Origin: Macrotis lagotis
Lineage: Eukaryota > Chordata > Mammalia > Peramelemorphia > Peramelidae
Direction: 5' to 3'
NCBI RefSeq assembly: GCF_037893015.1
Contig: NC_133658.1
Coordinates: 59,239,818 to 59,303,817, forward strand
Length of the DNA: 64,000 bases
The position numbers and the translations under genes are program-made. The notes beneath the pieces were generated by a model. It was given only the letters and a program-made list of their open reading frames with translations. It made no database searches and was not told the origin of the DNA. Below are positions 23,809 to 34,099 of this stretch, piece by piece (position 1 is the stretch's first letter; each line of letters starts with the position of its first letter).

Positions 23809-23953
23809 ACACGGTTTTAAAGAATTGCCTAGCACATGGAGAAGTTAAGGTACAGGGTTGCGTGCATGTGCCAGTCAGTACTTGAACTCAGCTGTTTCTG
23901 ACTGAAAAACAAAAACAAAAACCAAATACTGAAATCTAGAATAAATTACTTTA

Positions 23954-24111
23954 TTTTTTTTTGTTAGGTTTTTGCAAGGCAAATGGGGTTAAGTGGCTTG
24001 CCCAAGGCCACACAGCTAGGTAATTATTAAGTGTCTGCAGTTATATTTGAACTCAGGTACTCCTGACTCCAAGGCCGGTGCTTTATCCACTATGCCACCT
24101 AGCCGCCCCAA
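23954..24111 (-). mobile_element. tRNA-derived SINE, minus strand
   Basis: A reversed copy flanked by the 14-bp duplication AATAAATTACTTTA at 23940-23953 and 24112-24125. Confidence 0.95.
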
Positions 24112-24598
24112 AATAAATTACTTTAAAATGAATCAAAGTTTTTAGAAGTTTCCTAAATAACCATAAAACAAAATTGATACGTTAAAACATTTTTCAAGGA
24201 AATGTGCTACTTTTTTATATAAAATTCTGAATATAAAGAAATAGTGCTTAGATTATTTATTCTTATGATATCTCTTTTGTATTGACCCCTGTAAATGCAT
24301 TCTGCAGCTCACTGAAACAAGGAAACTTTCATGAAAAAGTATTTTTCTTTTCTCCTGGTGAATGATTTATTGTGGGAAGGGGGAGGCTGCAGGGAAGATG
24401 ACCAAGACTGAGTCACCTCCAAATCTTTTGAGCTGCCAAAGTGATAGTGAACTGAGAACGTCATTTACCTGGATGGAATAAAAAATTATTGTGTGCTTAC
24501 AACATGCTAAGTACTAGAAATAGATAAATTTAGTCAATTTGTTCTCTCAAACAACTCATGTTCTGGTTGGGTAAGAATACATAAAGGAGGGATTGTTC

Positions 24599-24763
24599 TT
24601 TTTTTTTTTTTTTTTTTTTAGGTTTTTGTAAGGCAAATAGGGTTAAGTGGCTTGCCCAAGGCCACACAGCTAGGTAGTTATTAAGTGTCTGCAGTCAGAT
24701 TTGAACTCAGGTACTCCTGACTCCAAGGCCTGTTCTCTATCCACTGCGCCACCTAGCCACCGC
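24599..24763 (-). mobile_element. tRNA-derived SINE, minus strand
   Basis: A 20-nt poly-T then AGGTTTTTGTAAGGC ... GCGCCACCTAGCCACC. It is close in sequence to the copy at 23954-24111 (shared GTCTGCAGT variant), suggesting the same subfamily. Confidence 0.95.
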
Positions 24764-25366
24764 CTGGATGGTTCATTTTCATGATAGATGGAAAGACCTG
24801 GTCATACTTAAATTTTAGTAGCACAATTGACAAGATCCTAAGCATCTTGGGGAATAATGGTCATTGGGGATGTGGTTCTGGGATACTCCTGATAGAGGTC
24901 AGTATTCAGGTGAAAATGGTATACCAGTGCCTTATGGGAACTGGGCAGTGAGGGTTAAACTGGGGAAGAAGAAGTCTCTGAGTCCCCACCATGAAGCTTG
25001 GTGGTATTGATATCTTAAAGCTCTAAATTTATGATCCTAAGAAATATTCCATATGTTTCTGTAAATAAATTTTTCTATTTGCTTATGTCTTTGAACATCA
25101 TTAATCTAAGCCATGTTATGATTCAAGATTAGAACTGACTAGGACCTTAAACATCACCTAGTTCAATGCCCTAATTTTACAAAGTAGGGATTTGAGGCAT
25201 AGAGAAGATAAATCAATCAACCATGAATTAATTATTAAGGACCTGTTCTGTGCCATTTGTTGTACTGCTTCTTGGGGAAAATGAAGACAAACCCAGGAGT
25301 TCCTGCCTTCAAGAAGCTCATGTTTTGTTTGGTTAAACATGTACATGCATGTTTAAGATATTATTC

Positions 25367-25398
<32 letters not shown>

Positions 25399-26923
25399 GA
25401 ATATAACATTCATATTATCGAAAGCAAGGACTGTTGAATTTATGTCTTTGTTATATCCCATCTGGATTTTTATACTAAATAGCATTCTTAAACTCCTTTT
25501 TTCATGATCCAGTGAATTATGAGGTTGGTGAATATTAGTAATGCAGTGCTTGAAGATTTGGTTTAGTAAATCCTTATTGATGGTGTGATTTGTTTTCTTT
25601 CTGAGAAAATTTATCAAATAGATTTTCATTCTGTATAAGAGCTAGATATAGTGGATACATTTAAGAAAAATTTATTTTCCTATTACCTCCTATTAAAATG
25701 TGACCGTAATTATGCAAAGACTAACAACTAACAGTTGTACCTTCATTTAAATTTTTTCTGAATATTGATTGGAGGATTAAATATTTCACAGAATCACAAA
25801 TATCCATCTCGTGATTTAGGGCAATTTCACTACCTGTCCCCCTTATACTGGAATGTTCTCTTCTCACTTCCCTGACTTCTTATTTCCCTAAAATCCTACC
25901 AACTAAAGTCTTCTCAGCTCTTCTTTAATGTAGTACCTTTTTTTCTGTGATTATCTCCAGTTTATCCAATCTTGGCTTTTGCTTTACTGTGTTTCCCCAA
26001 TTTTTAGGGCCAGGGCCTGGCACGGAAGTGTTTATTGACTGACCAGATAACATTAATACTATCTAACATCTGATACTTTTAGGCTTACAGAGCATTTTAC
26101 ATATTCTAATTCATTTGGTCCTCACAACAGTCCTCAGATTCAGGTGCATTAACCCCATTTTGGAGATGAAGAAACTAAGGCACAGAGAGCTTGTGATTTG
26201 CTCAGGGTCTCACAGCCAGTTGACTATCTGAGGCAATATTTGAACTCTGTAGTTCAACCAACCCTGACACTGGCCTGCTTCTAGTCAAAGGTGGAAGGAA
26301 ATGCAAAGAACCTTTAATCTCATTCCTACCCAAATAAGAAACCCTTCTTCAGCATAAAAAGCAGTTGATTCTCTAGTCTCTTCTTAAAGACCTCTAGGGG
26401 AGCAGAATCTGCCTTCTGTGCCCCATTTCATTCTGGGATAACTCAGATCTTTTTTCTATTCTATCAGGCCTGAGACTTATTACAACTTCTGCCCACTGCT
26501 TCTAGTGATCCTTTCTTAGAGTAAAAGAAGGCTCATTCTTATTCTGCTAGATAACTCTTAACTGTATGGTCTTGTGATATGTGCTTAAAATGCTGAATAG
26601 GCTAATTATCTTCCCCACTAGGAAAAAAAAATACTGTGAAGACAGTAAGTATGCTATCATAGAAAGTGTCTTAGATTTCCAATAAATGAATTGATTTTCA
26701 AATCCTGGATCTGTTACTTCCTGTGTGTTCTTGGGCACTTGTATACCTTAATGAGTTTTCTCATCTGTAAAATGAGAAATTTGAATTAAATTACTTTTAA
26801 GATCCTTTAAGCTCTACATATATGATTCTAAAAAATAATTTATATTTTTTCAATCAATAGATTTTTGTGTTTACTTTTATCCTTGATCACCATTTTACTA
26901 ATTGCATTTTTTTCATTTTTCAG
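24764..26923. other. Intron 1, 3' part
   Basis: Holds a (TA)n run at 25375-25398, a likely LINE-tail fragment at 25800-26080 (words like TACTGGAATGTTCTC) and a MIR-like copy on the minus strand at 26090-26265 (CTCACAACAGTCCTCAG...GATGAAGAAACTAAGG). The rest is unrecognised. Confidence 0.5.
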
Positions 26924-27001
26924 ATCATTTATATGGCAGTATGCACCTTAGCCTGAAGAAAAGGCACAATGTCCAAGTAATATTAAAAAAAAGTCTGTGA
27001 G
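26924..27001 (+). other. ZDHHC7: ZDHHC7 exon 2, noncoding 5' UTR exon
   Basis: A 78-nt segment has an excellent acceptor (pyrimidine run then TTTCAG, ending 26923) and an excellent donor (GAG|GTAAGT, beginning 27002), between the CpG island and the first coding exon. It carries three overlapping short upstream frames: ATG at 26933 (7 codons, stop 26954-26956), ATG at 26941 (19 codons, TGA at 26998-27000) and ATG at 26969 (3 codons, TAA at 26978-26980). All end inside the exon and before the main start. The frame of 26941 is continuous with the exon 1 AUG at 11888 after splicing. The exon call rests on splice signals and placement; transcript data were not available. Confidence 0.65.
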
Positions 27002-27102
27002 GTAAGTTTTTAAGGCAGTTTATGGATATAATCTGTCACTTTATTTTGGAAAAGTAGAGATTAATTTTAATAAATCCATTTGTTACTTTAAAGTTAGGAC
27101 TT

Positions 27103-27338
27103 GCCAGGTGTGGTGGTACATGCCTGTAGTCCCTGAGACTGGGGGTGGCTGAGGCTGGCATGTATCTCTGAGCTTCAAAAGAGCTAAAGCTAATTGTGTC
27201 AGCATAAAGACTGAGCCCAGTGTAGCAAGTAAGCTCTAGGAATCAGAGGGTCATTAGGCTGCCCAAGGAGGGGAAAACCAGTACAAGTTAGAAAAAAACA
27301 TCTGTGCTGACTAATATTGGGGCCCAGAATGGCTATTG
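27103..27338 (+). pseudogene. 7SL (SRP) RNA pseudogene / 7SL-like copy
   Basis: The 5' part reads GCCAGGTGTGGTGGTACATGCCTGTAGTCCC then GGCTGAGGCTGG, matching the 7SL Alu domain with CpG-type decay. Further on, AGGCTGCCCAAGGAGGGGAAAACC and CTGTGCTGACTAATATTGGGG...GAATGGCTATTG follow the 7SL order through the S domain and back to the Alu 3' strand. It has many changes and gaps and no poly-A or clear target duplication, so it is old and unlikely to function. It lies about 100 bp after the exon 2 donor, in sense. Confidence 0.75.
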
Positions 27339-28803
27339 TATTTATTGTCTGGTTTAGATGAGAAAACTAGACTATTTTGTACTGCCAAAATAATGGTAAA
27401 ATCTTTTTAGAGGGAAATCTTTATTTAACTGAACCAGCTTGCCATGGTTTGTCTCATCTCTTTGAGAAATGATATCTAAAAGCTGCCTGCTGTCAAAGTA
27501 AATATCTGTGGCAGGTTTTGGTACAATTTGCTGTCATTTATGTGTCTTGATATAATGTGTTTTTGTAGTTCTTGCCAAATTCTAGTTCACTTTCTTTTCC
27601 TCTTTAGTCCTAGTCCAACTGGGACTACTTGGTTGGAGCAGACAAGTAATGATTACATTTGGACTAGGCAGAAGGTTTTGATTTTTCAATGGTTCTCATT
27701 TTCAAATAGGAGGTGCAAATTTTTTTGTTTGGAGAAGTTAAGGAATGAAGAACAACTCTCTAGTGGACCTTCTTTTTTGCTGTACCTTTTAGATTTTATA
27801 ACCTTTCTTTGGCCAGGGACTAAAATCCTCTTCTATATGGAGATTTTTGTTTGATTTTTCAAACCTGAACATAAATGGTTGTTGTCAGTGTCCTCTTTTC
27901 CATTTTCCATCAGTGGATCCTGCTTAGTTTTGAACATAATGTGCTGGCTAGGTACCCCCTTGATAGTCCTCCAATATTTCAACTTTCTTTTCTGGAGAGT
28001 GTGACAAAGACTGTCTTATAATTCTTTTGTATCCTTAGTGCTTAGCACTGTGTCTGACACTTTGTAGGGACTTGATATATTTTATCATTTATTCAATTGA
28101 ATTAACTTTGTATCTTAACTCTTTAGAATCCATTTAACAGATCTCAGTATCCCAAACTAGTAGGCATTCCTTGCCTGATGACAGCCAATGAGGGGATAAT
28201 GTAGGACTTTATGGAGCAGCCCATTCTACTTTGGGAAAGCCCTGATTGTGGACATTTCTCTTTGGATGAAGCTAAAAATTCACCTTCTTTGACTGACCTG
28301 CTGAGCTGTCTCGAGACTTTTGAATAATTCTTAAATCTTTCAACTTCAGGAGGCATCCAAGCTTTTGTATCATTATTTTCCTTATGATATAATTTCATCT
28401 TAAAGAATATAATGATTCTATATTCAGTAAGTAGAGCCCACTGAGAATTCTAGGCAGTTGGGGACTTTGATCTCTAATTCATTTACTCAGCATCCTTTGT
28501 GGCCTCCTCCCCTTCCCTTACCCCCTAGAGACAGACAGACAGTCAGGCAGATGGACAGACACTCCCCCCCAGACCTCCCCCACCCCCCACTTATTACCTC
28601 TTTCTGGTTCCTTTATATTGAAAACTCATTATTCAGGCTGAAATGCATAGAGAGAGGAGAGCTATCTCTTAAAATGTCACTGAACTCTTTTTTTTCCTTA
28701 AAGCTGCAATTATTCTTGAAGACCTCTCACCTTTCTTATATATTCTAAATAACTTCACAAGAAAAAGTGTCCCATAGCTTGCTCATCAAAATCTCTACTT
28801 CTT
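27339..28803. other. Intron 2, nothing recognised
   Basis: AT-rich unique-looking sequence. A short GACAGACAGACAG run at 28531-28560 precedes a C-rich patch (28563-28590). Confidence 0.5.
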
Positions 28804-28804
28804 G

Positions 28805-28981
28805 GGACAGCTAGGTGGTGCAGTGGATAGAACACCAGCCCTGGAGTCAGGAGTCCCTGAGTTCAAATCCAGCCTCAGACACTTAATAATTACCTAGCTG
28901 TGTGGCCTTGGGCAAGCCACTTAACCCCATTTGCCTTGCAAAATCCTAAAAAAAAACAAAAACAAAAACAAACCAAAACAA
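28805..28981 (+). mobile_element. tRNA-derived SINE, + strand (sense to ZDHHC7)
   Basis: A full-length copy with an AAAAAC-patterned tail, flanked by AAATCTCTACTTCTTGG / AAATCTCAACTTCTTGG (one mismatch). It is one of only two sense-oriented copies of this family inside the gene. Confidence 0.95.
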
Positions 28982-29343
28982 AATCTCAACTTCTTGGACT
29001 GGGGTCCTTATCTAAAAGATGTAGGAATTGGATTAGAGTGATTTCTAAGGGCTTTTCTAGCTTTGGGATTCTTTGAATTGGATTAGAATAAGACAATTAG
29101 CAGTATCACAGTAAAGATATAAAATAAATATGTATTTTTATATATGTGTACATATATCTATATCTATATATAAATATATAAAACCTTTGCCATTCAAGTG
29201 TGGTGCATTATGTAAAGCATTAGATTTGCAGTTAGAATACCAGCCCAGGTATTCTACCTGTGTGGTTTTGGGCAAGTCATTTAAATGAAAATATTGGACT
29301 ACATGGCCACTATGGAACCCTTCCAGCTCTAAATATATGTTCT

Positions 29344-30018
29344 TTTTTTTTTAGCACATTTTTTTATTGTTATTATTTTGGGGGTGTTGCAGGGCAAATG
29401 GGACTGGATGGCCTGCCTGGGGCTGCACAGCTGGGCGATCGTTGGATGTCTGGGGCCAGATTCGGACCTGGGTGCTCCTGGCTCAATGGCCAGTGATCTG
29501 TCCATTACCCAGCCACCACCACCAGTATTATTATTATTACTATTTTATTCTATTCTGGACCTTTTCCTTTTTTTTTTTTTTTTTTTTTTCTGTAGGGCAA
29601 TGGGGTTGGGATGGCCTGCATGGGGCCACACAGCTGGGTGATTGTTGGGAGTCTGGGTCTGGATTTGTGCTCGGGTGCCCCTGGTTCCAGGGCTGGTGCT
29701 CTGTCCACTGCGCCACCTGGACATACCATATCTTGAATCCCCTAACTTATTCAAATTGAAGAACAATTTTTCTGCTTCCTTGGGATCCAGGGGCTCAACA
29801 AGGTGTAGAAAAGGATTGTTCATGATTATAAATAAATGTCCTAGGGTTAGCGAGGCAGAGGTTCACTGGTGCGGCGCAGTGGAAGACGCTGCGGGCAGTG
29901 GGCCAGATAGGCTCCTGTGCATTCTATGGCCTGTGGGCTCCTTTCTGCTGCTACTACTGCTGGTGCTGCTGCTGCAGCAGCTACGGGCCTAACAGGAGAG
30001 AGGAAAGGAGGGGAGGGA
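29344..30018 (-). mobile_element. Composite retroposon: ACO1 5' end + SINE + SINE, minus strand
   Basis: A 675-bp insert flanked by the perfect 15-bp duplication CTAAATATATGTTCT at 29329-29343 and 30019-30033. Read on the minus strand, it consists of a GC-rich leader, the ACO1 first coding exon, a SINE with poly-A (29573-29723), a short spacer, a second SINE (29384-29515) and an A-rich tail joining the left duplication. One duplication around everything implies a single insertion of a chimeric RNA. Both SINE parts differ from the family consensus in a biased way. Confidence 0.85.
29725..30018 (-). pseudogene. ACO1: ACO1 (IRP1/cytosolic aconitase) 5'-end retrocopy fragment
   Basis: On the minus strand, ATG at 29821-29823 opens 33 codons starting MNNPFLHLVEPLDP and ending NLNKLGDSRYG, which matches the conserved N-terminus of ACO1/IRP1. 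Upstream on the same strand, 29824-30018 is GC-rich leader then ATTTATTTATAATC before the ATG, consistent with spliced 5' UTR. After codon 33 the sequence reads TATG|GTATGT, donor-like, then enters a SINE. The copy therefore contains only the first coding exon and cannot encode the enzyme. The CAG/CAGC-rich leader reads as Gln/Ala or Leu runs in other frames, which is not a gene. Confidence 0.8.
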
Positions 30019-30033
30019 CTAAATATATGTTCT

Positions 30034-31522
30034 AATATGATATTTGCAATTGGAAGTTTCTAGTCTCAAGAAATTGTTTCTTGAGTAATGGAAACTTGTT
30101 AGTTTTGACATTGTGAGAAGTGGATGCTGTTTTTATTTAATAAGGCAATAGACTTTGAATTGGAAATGAGAGTCAAAATTCCATTAAACTTCAGTAATAA
30201 GAATCTGGCTTTTGCTGTAGGTACAGAGAAATGATGGATCAGGTATCTTCTTAACTGCTAACTATCAATAGGAAACTTTCAAATTTCTCTCAGAAATGAA
30301 CTTTAATTAGCATAAATCAATAGTAATTTTAAAGTTTCATATTTTCTTTAATGGACATAGTATTTTAGTAGCACATCTTTTATAAATTCTCATTAATTAC
30401 CATTTGCATGTTCTCAGTTATGCTTAGGAAAGAGTCTGAACAAAGGAATTGTTTCTTTACTTCTTCCCTCCCTATTGCTTTTACTGAACTAGTATTATGA
30501 TTCAGCACTCTGGATGATGATGTGTTACTTTTTTTTCCATGTAGCAAAGAAACTTGTATAACCTTGATTTTAATTGCTTGTTTAAAAAGTCTGAGTAATT
30601 GTTTTTTAAATATTGAATCATTTTTCTCATTGCCTTTTGTTATGATTTCAGAAAGATGTTCTTATAAAAATGCCAGCCTAAAACACAATCATATTGTGAT
30701 ATTTACATCAAGAAATGTTCTGTTTTGCCTTTTGTCTTCTGTATTTTCTCACATGCACTCTATAATTTACTTCAACACTTAAGCACCAATATGGTATAAG
30801 GCATTGTAAGAAGTTAATCAAGATAGTCCATGTGATATTTATTCATGTGTTTAAAGGCATATCTATTAAAGTTTACTAATTGGTAATTTTCATTTTTGGG
30901 ATCTTTCACAGTATTCATGACACTTGAATGAATGTAAAGGTGTGGAACACATATTCAAATTCAAATCCTGACTTTTATCCTCATCAAACCTTTGTGGGCA
31001 AGTCACTATTTGCTTTGGGTATGAGTTTCTTTTTCTAAAAATAAAGTTGAATTAGTTGTTTTTCACTCCAGATCTTCACATCTTCCTCTACCCTGGTTTA
31101 AAATGCCTGCTTCATAATGAAAAAGTCTTTCCAGTCCTGGCTACTCTTTTTCTCATGTCGCTGGATAGGGGAGTCTTAATATTCCTTGTTCCTCAGTGTC
31201 ATTTCCAGTCACTCTCACTATCACTAGTAGCAGCCTCTCTTCCTTTGAGGTTGAAGCTATCTAAGTTTATCACACTATTCAGATCCTGGTGGTTAACTCT
31301 CAGCCCCCAGTACATTTTTTCCTTCCTCAGTGAGCTTAATACTTGGCTCACAGTTTGTCTCTCCTTCCTATCTTACCAGGACATTTCAGAATACATATTG
31401 GTACTTCCTCAAATACCCTTAACTCCTCAGGTCTTCATTCTGCTTAGTTTCCCATGACTTTCTGTACTATTCTGGCTTAGTTGCCCATATTCTTGAATCA
31501 TATCATCACCTCTGTATTCTAC
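30034..31522. other. Intron 2 stretch, little recognised
   Basis: AT-rich unique-looking sequence to about 31055, then pyrimidine-rich LINE-like text from about 31056 onward. Confidence 0.45.
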
Positions 31523-32520
31523 TTCTTTTTTTTTGTTTGTTTTTGCAAGGCATTGGGGTTAAGTGGCTTGCCCAACACCACACAGCTAGGTAATTATTAA
31601 GTGTCTGAGGCTGGATTTGAACTCAGGTACTCCTGACTCCAGGGCCAGTGCTCTATCCACTGTGCCACCCAGCCACCCCTAGTCCTTTACTCTTAATCCC
31701 TTGCCCAGTGATGATAATCTTTCTAAATACCAACCCTGGATCACTCCTAGTGTCTACTTTTGTTACAGTTATGTGCTGTCAGACAGAGGAAATCATCAAA
31801 CTCTGCAGATTGGGTCCACTACAAAGTTATGCTACATTATATCAGTTGGGCTCTTTACTGTAGCAAGGAAAATTTTTGCTTTGACTTGGCCCAGTGATTT
31901 TTTTTCTCTCAAACTTCCCACCCTTCCTTATCACCTCTATAGCTCATATTTGACTGAAAAAAGTCAGGCCTTTCACTGAGAACTTTCTTTTCCCTCCTCA
32001 TCTCACATCATTCACCCTTCTCCTCACATCTCCTTCACTCTAGTCTTGGATGATGAATTGACAAATCTGCATGTATTCTTTTTTTTTTCTTAATTGTATT
32101 TTTTTTTTGCTTGTATTCTTGATCTTGAGTCTCCTAACAAGTTGCCCCCACTGTCATGTCTTTTTCACTTATCTTCAGTTTCTTTCTATGTCCTAGCTCC
32201 TTCCCTTGGCTATCACATAGCCATTTGTTCCTGTCATTCCAGCTAGCTTTCATCCTCTTTCTTCTTCCCCTTTATGGCTTGCTTCCTCAAGAAAGCTCTC
32301 ACACTCAGAGCCTCAATTTCCTTTTTTTCCCCACTCTCTTTTAAACCCTCTGCAATATGGTTTTTAGTCCCATCATTCTACTGAAACTGCTTTTTCTAAA
32401 GCTACCAATGCTTTCTTAATATTCAAATCTACTGGCCTTTCCTCAGCCTCCATCCTTCTTCATCTTCTGTAGCATCTGACATGGGCAGTAACTTTCTGGA
32501 CACTCCTATCATTAAGTTTT
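31056..32520 (+). mobile_element. Ancient LINE-like ORF2 remnant, + strand, split by a SINE
   Basis: Text near 32395-32500 (AAAGCTACCAATGC...CTGGCCTTTCCTCAG...TTCTGTAGCATCTGACA) follows the reverse-transcriptase block of an old mammalian LINE family. It is pyrimidine-rich and frameshifted throughout. The SINE at 31523-31679 interrupts it. Confidence 0.45.
31523..31679 (-). mobile_element. tRNA-derived SINE, minus strand
   Basis: A reversed copy: TTTTTGTTTGTTTTTGCAAGGC ... GTGCCACCCAGCCACCCC. No clear target duplication. Confidence 0.95.
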
Positions 32521-32559
32521 TACGATGGCTTTCCTGACTCTCTCTTCTTAGAGCCTGTC

Positions 32560-32790
32560 ACATATTGATAGCTAATATTTATATAGTGCTTACTATTGGT
32601 ATTAAAGTGCTAAATGCTCTAAAAATAGCTCCTTTGATCAAAACAACAACCCTGTAAGAGGGGTGCTATGATTATCCCCATTTTATGAATGAAGTGACTT
32701 GCCCACCTATTAAATGAGAGTGGATTTGAACTCTGGTCTTCCTGACAACAGGTCCAGTACTCTATCTACTGTTTCTACTGTTATACCTTG
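32560..32790 (-). mobile_element. MIR element, minus strand
   Basis: The order GCTAATATTTATATAGTGCTTAC, AACAACAACCCTGTAAGAGG, TTATCCCCATTTTATGAATG, AGTGACTTGCCCA and GATTTGAACTCTGGTCTTCC is classic reversed MIR. Confidence 0.8.
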
Positions 32791-32994
32791 TTGTCCCAGG
32801 TGACTAAATGTTTCTTGTTGATTTGACTGATGACTCAGGTCATTTGCTGGTTCTTCATCCAAGTTACATATAATATCCAGTTCTTCCAGGGTTCTGCTTT
32901 TCACCCCTTTCTTCCTCTATACTCTCTGACTTGACAGTTTCATCAATTTCCAAAGATTTAGTTTTCTTTATGCAGATGTTTACAAGGTTTATGT

Positions 32995-33232
32995 TGTTCA
33001 GTTTCAGTCATATCCAACTCTTTCTGACCCTAAATGGTTTTCTTGGCAAAGATAAAGAAGTGGTTTGCCATTTCCTTTAGCTCATTTACAGATGAGGAAA
33101 CTGAAGCAAATGGGGTTAAAATGACAAACCCAGGATCACACAGCTTATAGGTATCTGAGGCCAGATTTGAACTTAGTTCTTTTCCTGATTCCAGGTCTGA
33201 TACTCTATCCATTGCTCCATCTAGCTGCTCCT
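32995..33232 (-). mobile_element. MAR1-type long SINE, minus strand
   Basis: Reversed: GTTCAGTTTCAGTCATATCC, TGGTTTTCTTGGCAAAGATA, GTGGTTTGCCATTTCC, ACAGATGAGGAAACTGAAG, then the SINE core and GCTCCATCTAGCTGCTCC. Same family as the split copy at 6681/8203. Confidence 0.8.
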
Positions 33233-33702
33233 AAATCATCAGTATTTGTTCATAAAACAATTGAAACTCATTAGGAAGATATAGAAAGAGAAATTTCACT
33301 TAAAATTACTGCAGAATGTTGGAAATTAACCTTCTAAGATGCAGGAATTATATAATTATTACTACAATAAATTTTCCAGAAATAATTGGGAAAATATTAA
33401 TTGTTCAAGGATAAGATAGAAAATTTAGTATAATAAAAACGAGTTCTACCTAAATTAATTTACTACCTCCTCAATGCTATATCAATTAAACTATCAAAGA
33501 AATAACTTTTAGAACCAGCAAAAAATAATAAAATTCATAGAGAGGGGAACAAAAGGTCAAGAATCTCAAGAGAGAGAAGTAGCAGAAAATTGAAAATAAG
33601 TTCTTTGATTCTAAATTTAGTGTTCTCATGATACCACTGCACCAAGGACAGGTTTTATCTTTAAAGTTGAGTCGTGTAGGATGCAGGGACAGGTTAAATA
33701 CC

Positions 33703-33861
33703 TTTTTTTTTTTTGTTAGGTTTTTGCAAGGCAGTGGGGTTATGTGGTTTGCCCAAGGCCACACAACTAGATAATTATTAAGTGTCTGAGGCTGAATTTG
33801 AACTCAGGTAGTCCTGACTCCAGGGTCGGTGCTCTATCCATTGTGCCACCTAGCCACCCCT
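33703..33861 (-). mobile_element. tRNA-derived SINE, minus strand
   Basis: A reversed copy flanked by the 11-bp duplication GGTTAAATACC at 33692-33702 and 33862-33872. Confidence 0.95.
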
Positions 33862-34099
33862 GGTTAAATACCCTTTAAAAGCTATTATGTTGAATGTTTT
33901 CTATATATTTAAGGGGTAGGGGGCAGCAGCTACAACAGAGGTTAAGTGGCTTGTCCAGGAATCACTCAGAAGGTATCCAAGACAGAATTTAAATTCATAT
34001 TTTCCTGCTTCTCTGCACTGCACTGTGCCAGCATAACCAATATTTTATACCTTTGATCTCCTACCTCTGCAAAGAAAAGGAATGAATTTTCTTTGTTCT

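Larger units (their letters stand above)
11888..27000 (+). other. Putative spliced uORF across exons 1 and 2 (63 codons)
   Basis: From ATG at 11888, 115 nt to the exon 1 donor plus 77 nt of exon 2 (26924-27000) read without a stop, giving 63 codons and TGA at 26998-27000. The exon 1 part is rich in Pro, Arg and Ala. The exon 2 part is Lys/Leu-rich and contains the internal ATG at 26941. The composition of the first half looks like translated GC-rich leader rather than a selected protein, so a regulatory uORF is more likely than a functional peptide. Confidence 0.35.

Noticed and set aside
29545..29823. Minus-strand 92-codon frame as a functional short ACO1 gene
   Set aside because: Only the first 33 codons are ACO1; the rest is SINE. 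It lacks the catalytic and RNA-binding parts, so it is a retrocopy fragment.
29642..29992. + strand 116-codon frame with a Leu-rich end resembling a signal anchor
   Set aside because: It is the complement of the ACO1 leader (CAG/CAGC-rich) and the SINE; orientation and content show it is a shadow frame.
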